A DNA stretch of 64,000 nt from Poa pratensis (lineage: Eukaryota > Streptophyta > Magnoliopsida > Poales > Poaceae). Below the pieces are notes generated by a model. It was not told the origin of the DNA. It did not search any database and saw nothing but the letters and a program-made list of their open reading frames with translations. Where the stretch lies: assembly GCA_947311845.1 (NCBI GenBank), contig CAMZMU010000123.1:18342785-18406784 (forward strand), in the 5' to 3' direction. The position numbers were made by a program, and so were the translations under genes. Below, one piece after another: positions 10,779-21,689 of this stretch (position 1 is the first letter of the stretch; each line of letters begins with the position of its first letter).

Positions 10779-11829
10779 TCAGATAGCCGGGTTATCGGTT
10801 GAGGTTCCCTTGGCAGCTTCAGCTTCGACAGAGCCGGGTTATCTTCAGGAGCTTTGGCCTGGGACTTAGCTTGTACAGACCTTGATCTTCTGCAGTATCC
10901 TTAGCAACATCAGCCGGCTTTTCCATGATGGCGTGGTAGGAGCACGGCTGGGTGCAGGGACAACTGGAGTGAAAGTACTTGGCGCTGCAGCCTTCTTCTT
11001 CTTTGCAATGGAGTCTCTCAGCTTGGCCAACAGATCATATGCTCGGGTTCAGGAGTGGGGATTGGAGTGTTGTTCTCATCCACTGCATCTTGGAAAACCG
11101 ATAGGTTGAGGCTCTCAGCAATCTTGCAAGCAATAGGCCGGGTTTGGGCAGCAATTTCTTTGAATCTTTTCCCCCAAACTTGGTGCCATCAGCATTGTAT
11201 TGAGGGAATCCTTTGACAAAAGGAGCCAGGTTAAGGCGCGGGTTGTAGGCTTTGGCTAGAGCTAAACTGCGCATTGCGCCAACCCGGCATGCTGAGCGCG
11301 TCCAGAGGTCCAACCACTCGGGGATTGTGGAAAGCTGATGCAGGGACTCGTATATCATTTGGGGAGGAGTACAGTTGCTTTTGACACGCTTGATAATCTC
11401 AGAAGTGCCAAACTGGAACTGCCGAATGATGGTGTTCAAGCAGTTCAGTTTCTCTGGATAGGATCTCCTGATGGCAGCGTCCTTCTCACCTGAAAAGTAT
11501 GAAGTGGGTTAGTATATGAAAGCCGAGTAAAATAGAAAAAGTGGTAAGAGATGGTGTTTACCAATGAGTGGATTGAGGATATCCTTGATATGGTCTTTCA
11601 GGGTGTCCAAGTATTTCTGGCTACTGACCATCTTGTCAAAGCAGATAGTATACTTATCTCCAGCCTCTTCCAGTTCCTTTTTCAGTTTGGTGTTCTCTGC
11701 AGTTAGAGATTCAATCGTTTTCTCCAAGTCTGAAGCATGAGTTTCAGTTTCCTTGCGCAGCTTGGTTTCAACTTCAAGGAGTTGGTTGGTCTTGGCAAGT
11801 ACCTGGTCATTATGGGACACATACCTCTG
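10779..11829 (-). pseudogene. Antisense spliced gene of Gypsy-1 (coiled-coil protein, 5'-truncated)
   Basis: On the minus strand one exon begins after an acceptor at about 11829 and encodes a long coiled coil (NQLLEVETKLRKETETH, SLTAENTKLKKELEEAG), ending at a GTAAAC donor at about 11562. The next exon starts after a TTTTCAG acceptor at about 11491 and encodes NTIIRQFQFGTSEIIKRV, STIPEWLDLWTRSACRVGA and ARSLALAKAYNPRL-like sequence. One frameshift at about 11165 is followed by an Ala/Lys/Pro-rich tail, with a stop at 10779-10781. It lies antisense to pol between pol and the lost 3' LTR. Tat-lineage elements are known to carry extra ORFs there; I cannot assign a function. The upstream exons are missing because the element is truncated at about 12085. 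Confidence 0.65.
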
Positions 11830-12085
11830 AAAAAAGAATAGCAAGTTAGAAACATGGGGCTGAAATATATTTCAGTCGGCAATGGCAAGAAAGAACAAGT
11901 TGATAGTAAATTATATACAGACAGAGTATTTATACAAGTTCCGAGTGACTGAAGAGCAGATCACTCGGCACTTGGGGACTGGTATGTTTTTAAATTTTTA
12001 CAAGTTATTCAGAAACACATTTTCAAAGTTCCAGATAAATTGTGAACATATTACCCGGAACTTGGGGGATATTCAGAACATAGTA

Positions 12086-14789
12086 ACCCCACTCGGGGTC
12101 TACTGCTACACAACTATGCCCTTTGGGCTCAAGAACGCATGCGCAACCTACCAGCGCATGATGTAAGACTGCCTCAAGAAGCAAATTGGGCGAAACGTCC
12201 AGGTCTACGTCGACGACATCGTCATCACAACAAGGGAGGAAAACACACTACTCGATGATTTGCGAGAGACGTTCGCAAACCTCAAGCGCTTCCACATCAA
12301 GCTCAACCCGAAGAAGTGCACGTTCGGCGTGCCAGCCGGGCAACTCCTCGGGTATCTAGTCTCGGCTCGAGGAATTGAGGCAGACCCGGAAAAAATACAG
12401 GCCATCTTGACGATGCAAATGCCTTCAAAGCTCCATAACGTGCAAAAGTTGGCGGGTCGAGTAGCAGCACTCAGTCGATTCATCAGCAAGCTAGGCGAAA
12501 AAGCACTCCCGTTCTATCGACTGATGAAGAAAGCAGACAAGTTCGAGTGGACGCAAGAAGCCGAAGTAGCCTTCACGGACCTCAAGCGAGTCCTCACAAG
12601 CCCTCCAATCCTCGTCGCACCAAGGGAACGCGAGCCACTGTACCTATATGTCTCCGCAACTAACAGGTGGTGAGCACCGTACTGGTAGTCGAACGCAGAC
12701 AGGAGGGACACGCCCAAAGCATACAACATCCAGTCTATTACTTGAGTGAAGTGCTCTCCATATCAAAGCAGCGGTACCCGCACTATCAAAAGCTGGCCTA
12801 CGCCATGTTCATGTCCTCAAGGAAGCTGACGCATTACTTCTCCGAGCACCCGATCACTGTAATCAGAACCTCAGGGATCGGGGACATCCTCACAAACCCC
12901 AACGCAACTGGGCGAGTCGCAAAATGGCTCATCGAGCTAGCACCGCGAGATATCAAGTATGATTACCCGAAGGCCATCAAAGCACAAGTCTTACCAGACT
13001 TCCACACCGAGTGGATTGAAGCTCAGTTGCCAGGAGCACCAGATGTGTCCAACTCATGGACTATGTACTTTGACGGCTCAAAGAAGAACGAAGGCGCAGG
13101 CGCAGGTGTCATCCTCATATCACCAAAAGGCGACAAGCTCCGCTATATCCTGCAAATGGGATTCGAGTTCCCATCCAATAACGAAGCAGAGTATGAGGCC
13201 CTAATCCATGGCATGAGGATGGCCAAATCCCTCGGGTGCACTCGACTGATGATCTACGGTGACTCGAATCTTGTGGTGCAGCAAACAATGAAGGCCTGCG
13301 ACGCAATCGTAGATAACATGATGGCCTACCGTGACCTGTACAACCTCATGGAGGGCAGCTTCGAAGGCTGCGAGTTGCGGCACATAGGGCGTGAGAGCAA
13401 TGAAGAAGCAGATAAGCTAGCCAACATTGGCGCGACCAAAGCACCAGTTCCACCTGGTGTCTTCTTCGAGCGCATCGAGCACAGGTCCATCAAGAAAAAG
13501 CGAGCATTGCCTACATCAGCCGCACCAGCCAAGAGCAAAACACCTAGCACAGAGGACCCGCCAGTCGAGGTACTCCTCATTGAGCCAACTTGGACTCAAC
13601 CTTTCCTCGCATACATACTCCGCGGTGAGGTACCCGAAGACATAACAGAGTCAAGACGCGTCACTCGACGATCTAAAGCATACACTGTCATCAACGATGA
13701 ACTGTACAAACGCAGCATATCAGGTATATTCCAACGTTGCATAGCATTTGAAGATGGCCAAGCCATCCTTCGTGATATTCATGCAGGTACCTGCGGGCAT
13801 CATGCCAGCAGTCGATCACTCGTAGCCAAAGCTTTCGCGCAGGCTTCTACTGGCCCACAGCACTCAAAGACGCGGAGGACATAGTCAAAAGGTGCAGCGG
13901 CTGTCAAAAATTCACCACAAAGCCGCACGCACCCGCATCGCCCAGTGGGGCTCGATATGGTTGGGCCACTCAAAAAATCCTCCCATGGAGGGCATACTCA
14001 CCTTCGGTGGCGGTCGACAAGTTCACCAAGTGGATTGAAGCAGTCCCTATCACAAGTTCGACTGCCACTACAGCAGTCAATTTCATAAAATCCATCATAT
14101 ACCGCTTTGGTGTACCAAGTAGCATCATCACTGATAATGGTACAAACTTCACGGCTGAGGAATTCCGATCCTTCTGCAAAGAGCAAGACATTACGCTCAA
14201 TTATGCATCTGTGGCACACCCGCAATCCAATGGCCAAGTCGAAAAGGCCAATGGACTTGTGACAAGTGGAATCAAGAAACGCCTCCTGGTGCCACTCAAA
14301 AGGGCCGTGGGTGCTTGGGTCGAAGAGCTCCCGTCTGTATTATGGAGCCTACGCACAACACCCAACGCCTCAACGCAATTTACCCCATTCTTCATGGTCT
14401 ACGGAGCAGAGGCAATCCTGCCATCAGACGTAAGGTTCAACGCACCAAGAGTCGAAGCATACAACGAATACGATGCAGATGAAGCACTCGAAGATGCAGT
14501 CGACTTGCTCGAAGAAGCACGCAACACGGCGCTAGCACGCACAGCTGTCTACCAGCAAGACCTCCGCAACTATCACAGCCGTCGACTGCGTACCAGATCC
14601 TTCGAGGTTGGCGACTTGGTACTTCGACTGAAGCAAAAGAAGGTGCATAAACTTGCTTCTGCATGGGAAGGACCCTTCATCATCACCGAGGTCATTGGTG
14701 GTGGAGCATACAGACTGAAGCACGCGAAGACAGGCGAACTCTCGCACAATCCTTGGAACGTTGAGCAGCTGCGCCGTTTCTATGCTTAG
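12086..14789 (+). pseudogene. Gypsy-2 pol: partial RT, two RNase H domains, integrase
   Basis: RT retains NVQVYVDDIVITTREE (catalytic Asp pair), LNPKKCTFGVPAGQLLGY and the connection region. RNase H: HPVYYLSEVLSISKQRYPHYQK. Archaeal-type RNase H: MYFDGSKKNEGAGAGVIL, EAEYEALIHGMRMAK, IYGDSNLVVQQ, NEEADKLANIG, so its D-E-D-D set is complete. Integrase: HHASSRSLVAKAF, GLDMVGPLKK-like text in another frame, VDKFTKWIEAVPIT, ITDNGTNFTAEEF, NGQVEKANGL and a C-terminus WEGPFIITEVIGGGAYRL ending NPWNVEQLRRFYA. A TAA at 12163-12165 (just after YQRMM), a frame change near 12670 and breaks between 13840 and 14005 inactivate it. Confidence 0.9.
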
Positions 14790-14833
14790 ATTGCTCAGTC
14801 GCATAATGTAATAGGCACATATGTCGGATGGCT

Positions 14834-14903
14834 GCAGGTTTCAGACGCGCTCTTTTCCTTACCAGGGTACCTAAGGGGACTGGAAGGTTTTTAATGAGGC
14901 GGC
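14834..14903 (+). promoter_or_regulatory. 70-bp conserved post-pol block, Gypsy-2 copy
   Basis: Identical base for base to 10076-10145. It lies 45 bp after the Gypsy-2 pol stop. The 3' portion GGTTTTTAATGAGGCGGC resembles short conserved words near the 3' end of many plant LTR elements, but the whole 70-bp identity is unusual against the divergence around it. Confidence 0.85.
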
Positions 14904-14984
14904 CTGCAGCTTAACATTCAAAAATGGAATATAGTCAATGATTACTCATATTTCTCCCTGTTTACTACTCGCACAAACTACTCG

Positions 14985-15310
14985 CAACCTTAGCCTCACC
15001 CGAGTACTCGGGGGCTGCGCTACTTCAAAACGTGAGCTCTCGCTCCTTCAAACATAATACCCAGCCGTACTCGAATACTCGGGGGCTGGGTCGTAAAAAT
15101 CATACATAAACAAAAAAGTTGCTCAATAAACATGAGTTGAAGCTTCAAACATCGCAAAAATTCACAGCCTCACTCGAGCACTCGGGGGCTGTAGAATTCA
15201 TGTTCTATATAAAGTGTTTTTCATAAACCCCACTCGATACACTCGGGGGCTGCATATATGCAAATATATACTAGTACAAATGGCAAAATTTACACTCGGG
15301 GGTTGTCCCC
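14985..15310 (+). repeat. Dispersed ACTCGGGGGCTG motifs (five copies)
   Basis: Five spaced copies of a word like ACTCGAGCACTCGGGGGCTG near 14998, 15073, 15175, 15235 and 15293. The same purine-rich core (TCGGGGGCTAC) is found directly before the 3' LTR at 20430-20441, where it is the likely polypurine tract. The copies are spaced irregularly in AT-rich sequence. Confidence 0.7.
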
Positions 15311-15324
15311 TATACAGAAAAACC

Positions 15325-16142
15325 CTAATCTTCCGGTTCGTCCTTTACTGGAAGAACAGGGCCCATAAGTTGAGCATGATAGTACTCAACCAACACCCTT
15401 GCATGATCGATTGTATCGTCAAGATGCGACTGTGACAAAGACAATCCAGGCACGGGTGGACGTAGCTGCATATTTGGACGCTGACTTCGGATATATGTCA
15501 TCGTTGCGTTGGCGCCATCCACAAGCTTCTGGGTAATAAAGTCTCGAATGGGACCTGTACTCCGGAAAAGCCCGAGCAACGCGCGGATTCCTTGAGGTTG
15601 CGGCCCAGTCGGGAAAAGCGTCTGGTTGATTCGACTGAAGGCCGACCTGCATAATTCGAGCAGCATAGTGCTCCGCCACACTCGATCCTGCAGAGTCGCG
15701 AGTATGCGTGCTTGGTGCTTATCCAAGCGAAAGTGCTGACGGCCAGTCGTGGGTTCGTCAGTCGCATTGCTCAACTGCTCATCTACACGAGCCTGCTCCG
15801 CCTGGAAATCTGGTACAAAACCTGCAACAACACACGTTGGGTGAACAAAAAGGACAGACTATGAACTCTTGAGATAAGAGCAGTCATGCTTACACTCGAG
15901 TTGTCTGTTCACGATCTCCATCTCGCCAAGCACATACTCCTCTCGCTGAGTGGGTAAGCAGGCCTCGCCCTCATCCTATCCAGCTCACTTCGGGCACTAC
16001 CCAGCTCTTGCTCCAGTTTTGCGACTCGAGCCTTCATATAACGCATTACTGCGGCATCATTTGCCACCTGAGCTCGAGATCGAGTAGGGGCGCGATGCCG
16101 CGACGAGCCAGATGAAGTAGAGGCTGGCCGTTTCTGTTCCAA
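15325..16142 (-). pseudogene. Antisense gene B of Gypsy-2 (two exons)
   Basis: The 5' exon starts MEQKRPASTSSGSS at 16142 and contains a coiled coil (RYMKARVAKLEQELGSARSELDRM). Near 15960 the frame changes; the shifted frame continues to about 15897 with a plausible donor. The 3' exon follows an acceptor (GTTGCAG) at about 15823 and runs through LDKHQARILATLQDRVW, FRSTGPIRDFITQKLVDGAN and ARVLVEYYHAQLMGP to the stop at 15325. It occupies the same place as the antisense gene in Gypsy-1 and has a comparable coiled coil plus globular C-terminal layout. Function unknown. Confidence 0.6.
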
Positions 16143-16322
16143 ACATCATAAAAATCTTCAATCAGACATGTGAGATTCATCACACAGCTCAGTCGAGTAA
16201 TAGCACATAGCCTTACAGGCAGAAGCATAACGAGGAAATTAAGTTCATACAAAGGTAGCAAAAGCGCATGCATACTCGCATGGTCATAAGTTTAATTACA
16301 AGGCATAAAAGGCGCGGCTGCC

Positions 16323-18995
16323 CTACTTCTCAGACACCGACTCCGACCTAGCCCTACTCGCACGGGCGGCAACCTCTGTTGCCCGGCGTTCCATGGTGTT
16401 CATGAAAATGTTGGCCAGCCGGGTGGCTGGCTCGCTAACATGCTTCAAAGATATTAGCTTCCCGCCGGCCTTCCGAGGGAAGTCAGACATCGCCGCCTCG
16501 AAGTTACCCTCTATCCCATGACCTAGTAGCAGCTTGAGGGTGGACTCCGAACCGCGTACCGTGAGGGCGCGAGCAAAGTCCGTCATGGTCGAAGTTCCTG
16601 GTCCAAGCACATCAGCGAAGCCGTCAGCAGTCGAAGGCACCTCCTTCGTTGGGAGCACGTTCTTGTGTACGGCGCCGAGGGTGCTGGCAGACTTGGCAAG
16701 GGCATCCTTCGCCTGGACAAATTGAGTACCAAGGTCACCTATAACCTGGTCGAGTGATAACTCATCACTGACCATGTCAGTAGGTGTTGGCACACCAATC
16801 GCCTCTGCAACAAATACTAGAAAGAGCAAATATTAGTACATAATACCCAACAGGGTACACACGAAGCATGCAAAGGGAAAGTTTCTAACCTCCCACGTCC
16901 CGAGCAAGGCTAGCCAATCGTTCAGCAAACCCTCTCTCGCGCACGGCGGCTGTGTTCTTGGCGGCATCCAAAGTCTTCTTCGACTCAGCCCGCTAGGAGG
17001 CGATTGCTTCCTCCAGTTCCTTCACCCGGGATTCCGCAGATGCCTTGTCACCTGAGATAGATGGCCAGATGTCATTCACAATCGACAACGCAAAAGACAG
17101 AGCAAAAAGAACTTCGACTACAGAAGTCAAACACAATTATGACTGCGTTGCTCCATGACAGCGCGCAGATTGTCTCTCTCCTGTTCAACCTGGACAAAAG
17201 CTTTGCCTGATTCCACCAGGTTGAGGTAGAAGGGCTGCATGCACATGGAACCAGCATAAGTTATACACAAATAGTCCCAGTATGAGGACTCGACAAATGA
17301 CACTTACGTGTTCAACCCAAGGTGCAGGCTTGGCAGCAGAAGTCCCAATTTCTGGAGTCGACGCACTCGCAATCTTAGCGGCCTCAATGGTAGTGACCGT
17401 GGCTACTGTTTTCGCGACCTCAGCCGCAACAAGAGAAGCTTCTGACTGATCTGGAGTCGAAGCTCTCTCGGCTGGAGGAGTCGGATAGCGCACAGTCTCG
17501 GCACTACGAGTGACATAAGACATACAACATAAGCAAAAGTACTCAACAAGCAAAAACCTTAGTACAAAAAGCTCAGGCACAAACCTGTGCTCTTCTTCCT
17601 CCTCATTGTCGAGGTCGTCAAAAATTGGGCCTCCAAAAAGTAGCTCCCCACCCGACTGAGGAGGAGGAGCCGAGCTCAACGGGCTCACGTCCAAAGGAAC
17701 AGCTGTGGTCGTAGGAGACAAGCCCGAGTCTCCATCATCTCCCACATCTGATTTCTTCGCGGGTGAACTCATGGAGGAAGACACAACTTGGGCCGCCCGA
17801 CGGCGCTTGCGAGTGGGAACCTCGCTCACATCATCAGTCGTGGCAAGCTCCTTGTCCTGTGCTTCTTCAACCCCTTCCTCTTCAACCTCTTCTGTGGGAG
17901 ATGTGGTAGCCGAAGGTAGAGGCGATTCGTCTCCTCCCTTCGCTTCTACCGTCACCTCTGTTTCATGAGTTGGGCCATCTTCGGGAAAAGGAGGAAGGGT
18001 TGAGGCGGTCGAGTGGCCCTGCATACAAAATACAGCAGTCGAAAGTCACAAAGATGCATAACAGAATAACAAAAGCAGGAGATCATAAACTCGATAGATT
18101 CACTAACCTCTGGCAAAGACTTTTCAGCCCCATAAGGAGCGACAGGGCAGTCGACGTTGCAGGGCTCGCTGGCTTTTGTGCTGGTGATGGACCGCACATG
18201 TGACACCAGCTCGCTCCTAGACAGCTCCTCCTTGTTCATTCGGGTGGAGTCGAGAGGACCTTCATACTGCCACATAGGGTGAGCTCGCGCGCGGAGCGGC
18301 CACACCCGCATCTTCACAAAGGCGGCAAGAAGATGCACACCAGTGACGCTGTTTAGCGGTCCTCCAATCGTCTCCAGCAGAGGCGCCGCTTCCGCCATTT
18401 CTTCAATCGAAAGCTCATGGTCCCAGGCCTTCGTCCTAGCGGCTATACCAGCAGTCGAAAATGCTGGGACCCCTTCCTAGTCGACGCGCACATAAAACCA
18501 CCTTTTCCTCCACCCTTGCGCCGAGTCGACTGGCTTCAGGGCAAAGTATCGGGTGTCGCTGCGCACTTGGATCTGAAGGCCTCCAACTGGATAGGTTCGG
18601 CCGCCTCGGTTGTTGGGCCAGACCATGACGTTCGGGGTGAGATCATGGATCTGCACCCCGTAGGCGAACAGCAAGCCACGAACAAAGTCGTGGAGGGGAA
18701 AAGACATACCCCTAGGCAAAAACTCCGCAAAACATACGCGCTCATTTGCGCGAGGCTCGGGGAGTACCTCTTTCGATGGCGCACGGGCAGTAAGCTGGTC
18801 CACCGGCGGCAGCAGTCCGTCCTCGCGGAACTTCTCGAGGTGTGCTGCCTTGATCGTGGACTTCATCCAGTCGCCGTCGCTCTTCTTGAGGTCGACGGCG
18901 GCCGCAGATGCGCCAGCCGCAGTTTTCTTCCCCTTCAGAGCGGCCACGTCAGTCGCGGGCGCGTCGGTGGCAGAAGTTTTCCTCTTTGGCGCCAT
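16323..18995 (-). pseudogene. Antisense gene A of Gypsy-2 ('putative gypsy type transposon' domain)
   Basis: The ATG at 18995 opens MAPKRKTSATDAPATD, a basic N-terminus. Residues about 86-122 (VCFAEFLPRGMSFPLHDFV, then RGLLFAYGVQIHDLTPN) match the Pfam family named 'putative gypsy type transposon' (PF04195), which as far as I know has no established function. The exon has a TAG at about 18476 and continues in frame to a GTTAGTG donor at about 18113. Further exons: about 18021-17588 (Ser/Pro/Glu-rich, nuclear-signal-like TRKRRRA), about 17505-17309 (Ala/Val/Thr-rich), about 17235-17140, about 17050-16890 (coiled coil with one stop) and 16815-16323 (helical, ending ARASRARSESVSEK). Splice junctions look canonical, so this was a multi-exon gene read opposite to pol. 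Confidence 0.6.
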
Positions 18996-19638
18996 GGCGG
19001 TGGTGGCTAGGGAGAACAGCAGGAGCTTGGGCACAAGAGCAATGGAGCAGGAGCGCAAGGAAGAAGATGGAACAGGGGCGGCGCGCAGAGCAAATGGCTA
19101 GTAAAAAACAATGCCAGCACCGTTCCCCTATTTACCACAAATCAAAGGCAATCACAGCCATTCAGATCCTAACCGTGCGCTACGCACGCAATCTCACCGT
19201 ACACGTGGCAAACGCGGAGGGCAACCGTCGCCGGCCACTCCGCCCACTACGCACGCAAAAAGAGGAGCCATAATCACCTCTCCGTAAAAAGTGGGTCAGA
19301 GTGGTCAAATCAAGTCCAAACGACACCGTCGTTCGGTCAGCTCTGCACAAATGGGCCCACCTATGTGTCACGTCCCATCCATCGCAGCATAACGCACGCC
19401 ACGCGTGTCAGGCAGCGCAGTCGCCAAAAAACGTCATCCCTGACGTCATCTCAAGCGCTTTGATCAGAAATACATTCGAGTCTGCCCAACGCATATTGGT
19501 CACTCGACTGCCTTGTTTGGTTTGGGTGTAACAAAGCAATGGAGAGGCAAAATTGGTCACTCGAACGTTCCTTCGACTGAGGCATATTACTCCCATCGGG
19601 AGCATATCAAAAATTCTTCGACTGGAGATGCTCAAGAC

Positions 19639-19863
19639 AGGATTTTGAGATTATCCTCCATTACAAGTAATACAGCATAATCTCGGGGGCTACTCCCATC
19701 GGGAGCGCTGTCGCGCACCCGATAGAATTACGGCAAAAAAATTCTTCGATTAACATATGCAGGGTAAGAGGATTTTGAGATTATCCTCCATTGCAAAGCA
19801 ATAAAGCACAATCTCGGGGGCTACTCCCATCGGAGCGCTGTCGCGCACCCGATAGAATAACAA
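19639..19863 (+). repeat. 130-bp tandem repeat in Gypsy-2 3' spacer
   Basis: The unit starting AGGATTTTGAGATTATCCTC at 19639 recurs at 19769 (second copy partial, to about 19863). Each carries CTCGGGGGCTACTCCCATCG and the CGCTGTCGCGCACCCGATAG block. The TCGGGGGCTAC core repeats the polypurine-tract sequence. Confidence 0.8.
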
Positions 19864-20429
19864 CAAAGTGTCAGTCGACAAATGACTTGACTCAGTTCAT
19901 ATACAAAATCATACTCGAAACATTCCCGAGTTGCGTCCGCCGCAAATACCTCGGATGCTGCACGCATAGTGCAAAGGTAAGACCCGCCGAACTTTCGAGC
20001 TAGGCTAAGGACCGTTCCATCAACGTCAATCCTTATACTTTCCGTGTCAGCAGACATGATGAAAAATCCCGACGGACGCGTTAGGTAAAATTCAAATCTA
20101 TACTGCAGATCGACTCAGTAAGACCTCCGCGGCCTAGTCGAATCTGACCAGTTTGTTCCAAATTCGAGTCCGGGGACTCGAGTTTGATTGAAAGCTAGTA
20201 AGGTTTTACCCGAATGTGTAGTTAACCAGTCCCGATCCGTCGAGTGTACTGGGCATGCTAAGCTATTATCCCTGGATTATTATAAGCAAAAACCACAGTC
20301 GATGAAATACTCGACATAGCCAGCATGTGCTATTCATATAGGAATTCCAATTATAAATATACAGAATACGAAGCATATGACGTGCACTTACGAAAGAGTC
20401 CATTCCCGATTCTTCGAGTCAGACAAGTA

Positions 20430-20441
20430 TTCGGGGGCTAC
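20430..20441 (+). other. Polypurine tract of Gypsy-2
   Basis: TTCGGGGGCTAC immediately precedes the TG that opens the 3' LTR, where plus-strand DNA synthesis is primed. Confidence 0.6.
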
Positions 20442-20935
20442 TGACATGGGTATACATCTCGGGTACCCTACCATGAGGGTACTTGGTGCACGTGACGACT
20501 AAGGCCCAATAGCGAAGAGCCTACTCGAAGCCCAGACAAGAGGCCCAAGAAGATGGAGTACCCTCCAAGATTAGACATAGGCGTAGTCGGTTTAGACTTT
20601 CCTTACGTGTAAACTAGGTCGGTTACGAAATCCCGAGACCCAACCTATTTAAAGGCTGGGAGGGGTGCCGATCTGGGACCAAGCCATACTCAAACCACCA
20701 AAGCTCTAGCGAGATCGACATCTCGCTGGAGCCACCTTGTCACCTCATAATCTCACACGATCAATAGCAGACAAGCAGGAAGTAGGGTCTTTACCTCCAC
20801 CCGAGGGGTCTGAACCTGGGTAAATCTTTGCATCTGCTTGTCAGCCGACGAAACTACCAGTACTACCACGTTCTCTCCCCATAATCTCAACCCTAGATCC
20901 TTAACCATGGTATTTGATGAGTGTACCCCTCGTCA
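20442..20935 (+). repeat. 3' LTR of Gypsy-2 (494 bp)
   Basis: Starts TGACATGGGTATAC and ends GTGTACCCCTCGTCA, whose reverse complement begins TGACGAGGGGTACAC, so the ends are imperfect inverted repeats. A TATA box CTATTTAAAG is at 20645-20654 with a following GGGAGGGG stretch, giving a promoter about 290 bp from the end. The next bases (CCTAC) would be the target-site duplication, but the 5' LTR is not present to compare. Confidence 0.8.
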
Positions 20936-21680
20936 CCTACGTTGTGTGGGAACATGCTCAGCCCTTTCGACAATCTCATAACGTATGATTAATCCGCACT
21001 TCAACAAGGCAGGCGAACCTATTCGAAAAATATATCGTTATATCAACTCTTGCATAGTGTACGCCGATCCTCATCATAAGCCATCACACACCGCCCTTCC
21101 TAACCGCTATTTAACCACGTCACTCGAGAGATCCCAAATCACTAGTTGTTTAATTTCAATAACAAATCCTATAATAAGAGAGCCGTCGTTAAGGTATGAG
21201 AACTTGAACATGAATATTTTAAAATGGTTGAGAGTCTCCCTATTAAACAATATGTTTTTTTAGAGGAACAATATGCTATTTTGGAGACCATCATTAAAAT
21301 TGGAATTTGTATGCATCAAGCTAACGCTTTATGTCATTTGGGAGGAATTGTCTCCATTATTTGGGAGGAAGAGATCACACATATCAAGGATTGCCAGTGT
21401 AACTTGATATCGTTATTGTTGACATGGTGAAGCGGGATTTTGATAGATATTAGACTCTATCACGAACTTGCCGCTAAGACACGGACGGAGGAAAATTACC
21501 CTAGCGGGTACCACGTGATAACGGAAGTGAGGCTTCACACGAAATTTTCCGTGAAACTCAAGGTGAAATGCTTCATGCGAAATTTATTTGCATATATCGT
21601 TTTAGCCACATTTGGTATCAATGTTATATCAGGCAGCTTGTTTGTCGGATCACTTGGCTAAACAACTTGTTATTCTAAAG
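20936..21680. other. Unassigned intergenic sequence
   Basis: No gene or repeat family recognised. Moderately AT-rich sequence with only short open frames. Confidence 0.5.
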
Positions 21681-21689
21681 AGAAAGAAA

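Larger units (their letters stand above)
6619..12085 (+). mobile_element. Ty3/Gypsy (Tat-type) retrotransposon 1, truncated
   Basis: Plus-strand pol (RT, RNase H, second archaeal-like RNase H, integrase) from 6619 to about 10028, then a 3' region with a spliced antisense gene. No chromodomain follows integrase, and the extra RNase H places it in the Tat group. The 5' part is beyond the Copia insertion. The 3' LTR is absent because the sequence switches at about 12085 into the middle of another Gypsy RT. Frameshifts and stops show that it is dead. Confidence 0.9.
12086..20935 (+). mobile_element. Ty3/Gypsy (Tat-type) retrotransposon 2, 5'-truncated
   Basis: The sequence enters in the middle of RT (TPLGVYCYTTMPFGLKNACA) and continues through RNase H, a second RNase H and integrase to 14789, two antisense genes (15325-18995), a repeat-rich spacer and a 494-bp LTR (20442-20935). 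There is no LTR, PBS or gag at the left boundary. The pol protein resembles Gypsy-1 but belongs to a distinct family with more GC-rich codons. Confidence 0.9.

Noticed and set aside
1127..20935. Interpretation as an integrated DNA virus (pararetrovirus)
   Set aside because: Separate LTRs, a tRNA-Met primer site, integrase and Copia/Gypsy domain orders identify LTR retrotransposons; no movement or coat protein was seen.
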